Source: Bryobacteraceae bacterium (GTDB lineage: Bacteria > Acidobacteriota > Terriglobia > Bryobacterales > Bryobacteraceae). Taken from it: a stretch of 9,483 nt of DNA. Made by a program: the position numbers and the translations under genes. Shown in pieces: positions 6,471-9,483 of this stretch. Position 1 is the stretch's first letter; each line of letters begins with the position of its first letter. The stretch lies in contig JASHWA010000504.1 in assembly GCA_030044325.1 (NCBI GenBank), positions 1-9,483 of the forward strand. Direction: 5' to 3'. Below the pieces are notes generated by a model. That model was given only the letters and a program-made list of their open reading frames with translations, was not told the origin of the DNA and searched no databases.

Positions 6471-6516
6471 AAATTTTTATGAAAGAGCTGTGCTATCATC
6501 GCACGATCCCCCGCAT

Positions 6517-6539
6517 GTGTTTGAAACTGGATCAAACGC
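6517..6539 (+). repeat. Inverted repeat in the glycosyltransferase leader
   Basis: GTTTGA (6519-6524) and TCAAAC (6532-6537) are separated by 7 nt, extendable by a T-G wobble and a G-C pair to 6517/6539. It lies between the candidate promoter and the GTG start, and could be an mRNA hairpin, an operator or chance. Confidence 0.3.
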
Positions 6540-6560
6540 CACGACCTCGGGTGGCCGCGC

Positions 6561-7601
6561 GTGGATAGCTGGAGCTTTTTGACCGCCGCGGGACTCACCG
6601 CGCTGCTATGCACCGCCCTCGCGCGGGCTCTCGCGAATCTTGGGGCCATCCCTCTTTTGAAGCCGGTCGAAAACGGGCGCGATCCCGATTGCATGGTCGT
6701 GATTCCGGCGCGCGACGAGGGGCCGCTGATCGCCCGCGCCGTGCGCAGCCTTCCGCCCGATTCCGTGATCGTCGTCGACGATCATTCAACCGACGCGACC
6801 GCGGAAGCCGCCCGCAAGGCCGGAGCGGGCGTGATTCTGGCGCCCGAGCTGCCCGCGACCGCGCTGGGAAAATCGAACGCGTGCCTGGCCGGAGCGCGCC
6901 TGCTCCAATCCCGCTGGATCCTGTTCGCCGACGCCGACACGTGGTTCGAGCAAGGGTTCCTGCGCGCGGCCTGCGCGGCCGCCGAAGCGCACGAGCTTGC
7001 GTTCTTATCGATTCATCTCGAAGCCCGGCCCGCAAAGTGGAGCGATGCGATCCTGGCGCCGCTCGCCGAGGCGATTTACTATGCCGGCATCCAGCCGAAG
7101 AGCCTTCCTTCGAGCGCGTTTCGCGGCCAATGCGTGCTGGTGCGTCGCACCGGATATGAATTTCTAGGCGGCCATGGGGCGATTCTCAATTCCCTCGCCG
7201 ACGACGTCAAGCTGGCGCTGCTCGCCGCGCGGCATCGCTTGAAATTCGGCGCCGCCCGGGCCGGAACCCTCGGGCATGCATCTTTTCGCGACGCCGGCGC
7301 CTCGATCCGCCGGCGCGGATATCGCCTGGTGCTGCTCGATCAGTGGACCCTCGGCGCGACCATCGTTGCCGCCGCCGCGATGGCGCTGTGGCCCGCCGCG
7401 GCGCTGTGGCTCGCGCTCAGCGACTGGCGCATCGCGGCTGCGCTGGTAGCCGCGCCGATGGCGCTCACGCTCCCCTGGTATCGCAGCGCCTGGGTCCTGC
7501 TGATGCCGCTCGCCGTATACGGGCTCGCCGCGCGCCTGTGGACCGGCCTCGTCATCGCCCTCGCCGGCGCAAAGGTCGAGTGGAAAGGACGCCGGATTTG
7601 A
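6561..7601 (+). CDS. Membrane-anchored family 2 glycosyltransferase
   Basis: A 346-residue protein of the GT2 (GT-A fold) family, nearest in layout to the carotenoid/hopanoid-type glycosyltransferases (CrtQ, HpnB). An N-terminal hydrophobic segment (about 5-33) precedes the catalytic domain: MVVIPARDEG (45-54), VVDDHSTD (71-78), GKSNAC (103-108), the metal/nucleotide DAD (124-126) and a downstream ADD (213-215). At the position of the QxxRW motif of processive enzymes I see only SIRRRGY, so a single-transfer enzyme is likelier. The C-terminal 90 residues are hydrophobic, with probably three membrane helices (about 264-285, 291-305, 310-335). The acceptor is unknown. GTG 6561 is the first possible start, since an in-frame TGA lies at 6522-6524; the ribosome binding site is weak. 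It is probably transcribed with the response regulator 16 bases downstream. Confidence 0.8.
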   Translation: MDSWSFLTAAGLTALLCTALARALANLGAIPLLKPVENGRDPDCMVVIPARDEGPLIARAVRSLPPDSVIVVDDHSTDATAEAARKAGAGVILAPELPATALGKSNACLAGARLLQSRWILFADADTWFEQGFLRAACAAAEAHELAFLSIHLEARPAKWSDAILAPLAEAIYYAGIQPKSLPSSAFRGQCVLVRRTGYEFLGGHGAILNSLADDVKLALLAARHRLKFGAARAGTLGHASFRDAGASIRRRGYRLVLLDQWTLGATIVAAAAMALWPAAALWLALSDWRIAAALVAAPMALTLPWYRSAWVLLMPLAVYGLAARLWTGLVIALAGAKVEWKGRRI

Positions 7602-7617
7602 GAGATTATTGTAGCCG

Positions 7618-8235
7618 ATGATGGAGATGGTGGCCGTTGCCGATATCGCCGTGCTCGACGACGATTTCGATTTCAGAAACTACATCGAGGATTTTCTGAA
7701 AGACGAAGGCGTGTACACCGTGCGCGCATTTTCAACCGCGGAAGAGCTCTTCTCCGGATGCGAGGAGCGGCTGCCCGACATCGTCCTCCTCGACATGAAA
7801 ATGGGCGAAACCTCCGGCGAAAAGGTGCTCGAACAGCTTCTGGCGCGCTGGCCGGGAATGTGCGTGATCATCGTGACCGGCTATCCGTCGCTTGAAGACA
7901 TGCGCGCCACCTTCAAGCTGAAAGTTTTCGATTATCTCGCCAAGCCGTTTTCCCTGGCGCAACTGCGCCAGGTGTTGAAAAACGCCGTCGCTGCCTTCGG
8001 GCTGGGAAAATCGCCGCAGGATTTGCTCCGCGACCGCCTGGGTCACAGCATCAAAATGCTGCGCGTCCAGCGCGACTGGTCGCTCAAGGATCTCGCCGTG
8101 CAGACCAAGCTGAGCGTCTCCCAGATCAGCGCGATCGAGCGCGGAACCAATCTCCCCAGCATTGAAAGCCTCCTGGCGATTTCCAGGGCATTCGACAAAA
8201 AACCCTCGGAAATCCTCGCCGGCATCGATTTTTAG
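7618..8235 (+). CDS. Response regulator with XRE-type DNA-binding output domain
   Basis: A 205-residue protein with two domains. The receiver (about 8-125) has the acidic cluster DDD (14-16), phospho-acceptor Asp59 in IVLLDMKMG, Thr87 in IVTGYP, and Lys109 in AKPF, so all phosphorylation residues are present. The C-terminal part (about 137-201) is a Cro/C1-type helix-turn-helix, recognisable from LGHSIKMLRVQRDWSLKDLA, then VSQISAIERGTNLPSIESLLAIS. This pairing is less common than OmpR, NarL or NtrC outputs. No histidine kinase is seen nearby, so the partner is unknown. The start is uncertain: ATG at 7618, 7621 and 7627 and GTG 7630 are all in frame, and only a weak GAGAGA lies upstream. It probably forms an operon with the glycosyltransferase; its targets could include the promoters at either end of that operon (inference). 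Confidence 0.88.
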   Translation: MMEMVAVADIAVLDDDFDFRNYIEDFLKDEGVYTVRAFSTAEELFSGCEERLPDIVLLDMKMGETSGEKVLEQLLARWPGMCVIIVTGYPSLEDMRATFKLKVFDYLAKPFSLAQLRQVLKNAVAAFGLGKSPQDLLRDRLGHSIKMLRVQRDWSLKDLAVQTKLSVSQISAIERGTNLPSIESLLAISRAFDKKPSEILAGIDF

Positions 8236-8297
8236 CCCACCGCCCGGCATCACTGCCGCCGATGGACGCCAACATCTGCCGTCGTGTATGGTGGAAT
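8236..8297 (+). other. Short spacer before hmuT-like gene
   Basis: This 62-base stretch has no clear terminator, promoter or Fur-box-like sequence. It holds a minor GGCA/TGCC hairpin (8248-8259) without a T run. The heme-uptake genes may therefore be read from the upstream operon, or from a promoter not recognisable by consensus. Confidence 0.35.
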
Positions 8298-9182
8298 ATG
8301 AACCGCTTTCAACTCCTGGCGCTTCTCGCCCTGGCCTGCCTGCTCGCCAGCTCCGGCCGGTTCACAGCCCACGCCGCTGATTCGCCGACACAGCGCATTG
8401 TCTGCATCGGCCAGGCCTACAACGAGATCATTTATGCGTTGGGCGCCCAGGCGAATCTGGTGGGCGTCGATTACTCGAGCACCTTTCCCCCCGAGATCAA
8501 GAAGCTCCCCACCGTCGGATATCATCGCGCCCTCAGCGCCGAAGGCATCCTCTCCCTGCATCCCACCCTCATCATCGACGACAACAATATCGGCCCCGAT
8601 AACGTCGTCCGCCAGTTGCAGGCTCTGCGCGTCCCCATGAAAACGTTTGAGGCCAAGAACGATTCGATCGCGGGCACCCAGGCGTTAATCCGCGAAATGG
8701 GCGCCTTCTTCCATAAGGAGAAACGCGCCGAAGAGCTCTGCGCTCAAATGGACCGCGGAATGGCCGCCGCTGCGGCCGCGGTCAAAAAATATCCCACCAG
8801 GCCGCGCGTCGCCATCATCCACTTCGGACGCGCTTCGAACATTTATCTCCTGGTCGGCAACGGCGGCGGCGGCGACGCGAGCACCGCGGGCAAGATGGTC
8901 GAACTGGCGGGCGGCCAACTGGCGATCGAAAAGCAAGGCATGCAGCGCATGGTCTCGCCCGAGATCATCGCCAAGAGCAATCCTGAAGTCATTCTCATGA
9001 CCGAGTACGGCTTCGACCGCCTCGGCTCGATGGAGCAGGCCAAGACTCTCCCCGGCGTCGCCGAAACCGACGCCGCCCGTCACAACCGCATCTACCGCGT
9101 CTCGGAGCACGAGCTCATGTACTACGGCCCGGACACCGGCGAGAACATCCTCAAATTGGCCAGGCTCATCCGCCAACAATGA
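8298..9182 (+). CDS. hmuT: Heme ABC transporter substrate-binding protein (HmuT-like)
   Basis: A 294-residue periplasmic binding protein of the BtuF/FhuD/HmuT class. The N-terminal Sec signal (MNRFQLL, hydrophobic core, cleavage likely after AHA at 24-26) is followed by IVCIGQAYNEIIYALGA, LVGVDYSS, and VGYHRALSAEGILSLHPTLII (first residue near 73). This last segment is highly typical of heme-binding HmuT/ShuT proteins, with Tyr75 in the position of the known heme-ligand Tyr. In the family the protein carries heme to the HmuUV importer. I chose ATG 8298 because the signal peptide starts there and GGTGGA lies just upstream; an ATG at 8262 is in frame but adds charged residues. Its stop overlaps the next start as ATGA, so it is coupled to the permease. 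Vitamin B12 or siderophore binding is less likely. Confidence 0.85.
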   Translation: MNRFQLLALLALACLLASSGRFTAHAADSPTQRIVCIGQAYNEIIYALGAQANLVGVDYSSTFPPEIKKLPTVGYHRALSAEGILSLHPTLIIDDNNIGPDNVVRQLQALRVPMKTFEAKNDSIAGTQALIREMGAFFHKEKRAEELCAQMDRGMAAAAAAVKKYPTRPRVAIIHFGRASNIYLLVGNGGGGDASTAGKMVELAGGQLAIEKQGMQRMVSPEIIAKSNPEVILMTEYGFDRLGSMEQAKTLPGVAETDAARHNRIYRVSEHELMYYGPDTGENILKLARLIRQQ

Positions 9183-9483
9183 AGGCGCCGCCGGCAACCA
9201 AGGGACGCCGGAGGGATCGCTGGTGTCTCATCATCTTGTTCCTGCTCATGGTCGCGACCACCGTCGCCTCCATCCGTTACGGCGCGATGGATTTCGCCCC
9301 GCATGACATGGCCGCCGCCGCGTGGGGCAAGCTCTCCGGGCGCGCCGACCTGCCTCTCGATCAGCGCATCTTCATGGATCTGCGGGTCCCGCGCGCCATC
9401 CTCTGCCTGCTGGTCGGCGCCGCTCTCGGAGTCGGCGGCACTCTGATGCAAGCTCTGTTTCGAAATCCCATCGTCGAACCCGG
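9179..9483 (+). CDS. hmuU: FecCD-family heme/iron ABC permease, cut by window edge
   Basis: I translated the first 101 codons; the rest lies beyond the right edge. A basic N-terminus (MKAPPATKGRRRDRW) precedes the first membrane helix (about 16-33). LRVPRAILCLLVGAALGVGG and LMQALFRNPIVEPG (ending at residue 101) match the conserved start of FecCD/BtuC/HmuU permeases, where RxPR, then ALLVGAALAxSG, then QxxFRNPLAxP is usual. The family forms a homodimer that moves heme, siderophore or B12 across the inner membrane with an ATPase (HmuV). The ATG overlaps the hmuT stop by 4 nt. The heme assignment comes from the HmuT neighbour; the permease alone cannot distinguish substrates. Confidence 0.88.
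   Translation, partial: MKAPPATKGRRRDRWCLIILFLLMVATTVASIRYGAMDFAPHDMAAAAWGKLSGRADLPLDQRIFMDLRVPRAILCLLVGAALGVGGTLMQALFRNPIVEP

Noticed and set aside
7732..8253. Minus-strand frame opposite the response regulator
   Set aside because: Shadow; the plus-strand protein has intact receiver and helix-turn-helix signatures.
8298..8380. Lipoprotein signal in the HmuT-like protein (Cys in LALAC)
   Set aside because: The residue at -3 is Ala, which is a poor lipobox; an AHA signal peptidase I site follows the hydrophobic core at the expected distance.
8685..9197. Minus-strand frame opposite hmuT, and 9122-9451 opposite the permease
   Set aside because: Antisense shadows; the plus-strand frames show clear signal peptide and family motifs and overlap as ATGA.

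Overview
This GC-rich, densely coding bacterial window carries no phage, insertion-sequence, CRISPR, tRNA or rRNA signal. The protein flavour (citramalate-type isoleucine synthesis, a degenerate GGDEF protein, class I KARI) fits an Acidobacteriota-like soil bacterium. That placement is inference from family resemblance and is not certain.

Layout. Minus strand, read right to left from about 6450 to 1196: a branched-chain amino acid operon. It opens with a good promoter (TTGCAT, 17 nt, TATTCT), a 36-codon leader peptide rich in Ile/Leu/Val, a strong intrinsic terminator (attenuator), then ilvB, ilvN, ilvC and cimA. IlvB/IlvN form acetohydroxyacid synthase, IlvC is the ketol-acid reductoisomerase, and CimA makes citramalate from pyruvate and acetyl-CoA. 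Together they suggest isoleucine made from pyruvate without threonine deaminase, as well as valine. ilvC is broken by a one-base deletion in a G run. The operon's only two non-overlapping intergenic spacers each hold an imperfect palindrome built of short degenerate units (period 7 between ilvB and ilvN, period 10 between ilvC and cimA). Further left, after a 230-base spacer with no recognised gene, lies a minus-strand protein with a long helical N-terminal part and a GGDEF domain that has lost its catalytic residues; it runs off the left edge.

Plus strand, from about 6465 to the right edge: a divergently transcribed membrane-anchored family 2 glycosyltransferase, then 16 bases later a response regulator whose output domain is an XRE-type helix-turn-helix, then a HmuT-like heme-binding periplasmic protein whose stop overlaps the start of a HmuU/FecCD-type permease, cut by the right edge. 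The divergent region 6407-6560 holds promoters on both strands and a perfect 16-bp inverted repeat overlapping the ilv -35 box.

Most noteworthy: the complete-looking ilv attenuator with a previously unlabelled leader peptide, the ilvC frameshift, the two palindromic spacer repeats, the promoter palindrome, and the REC-XRE regulator.
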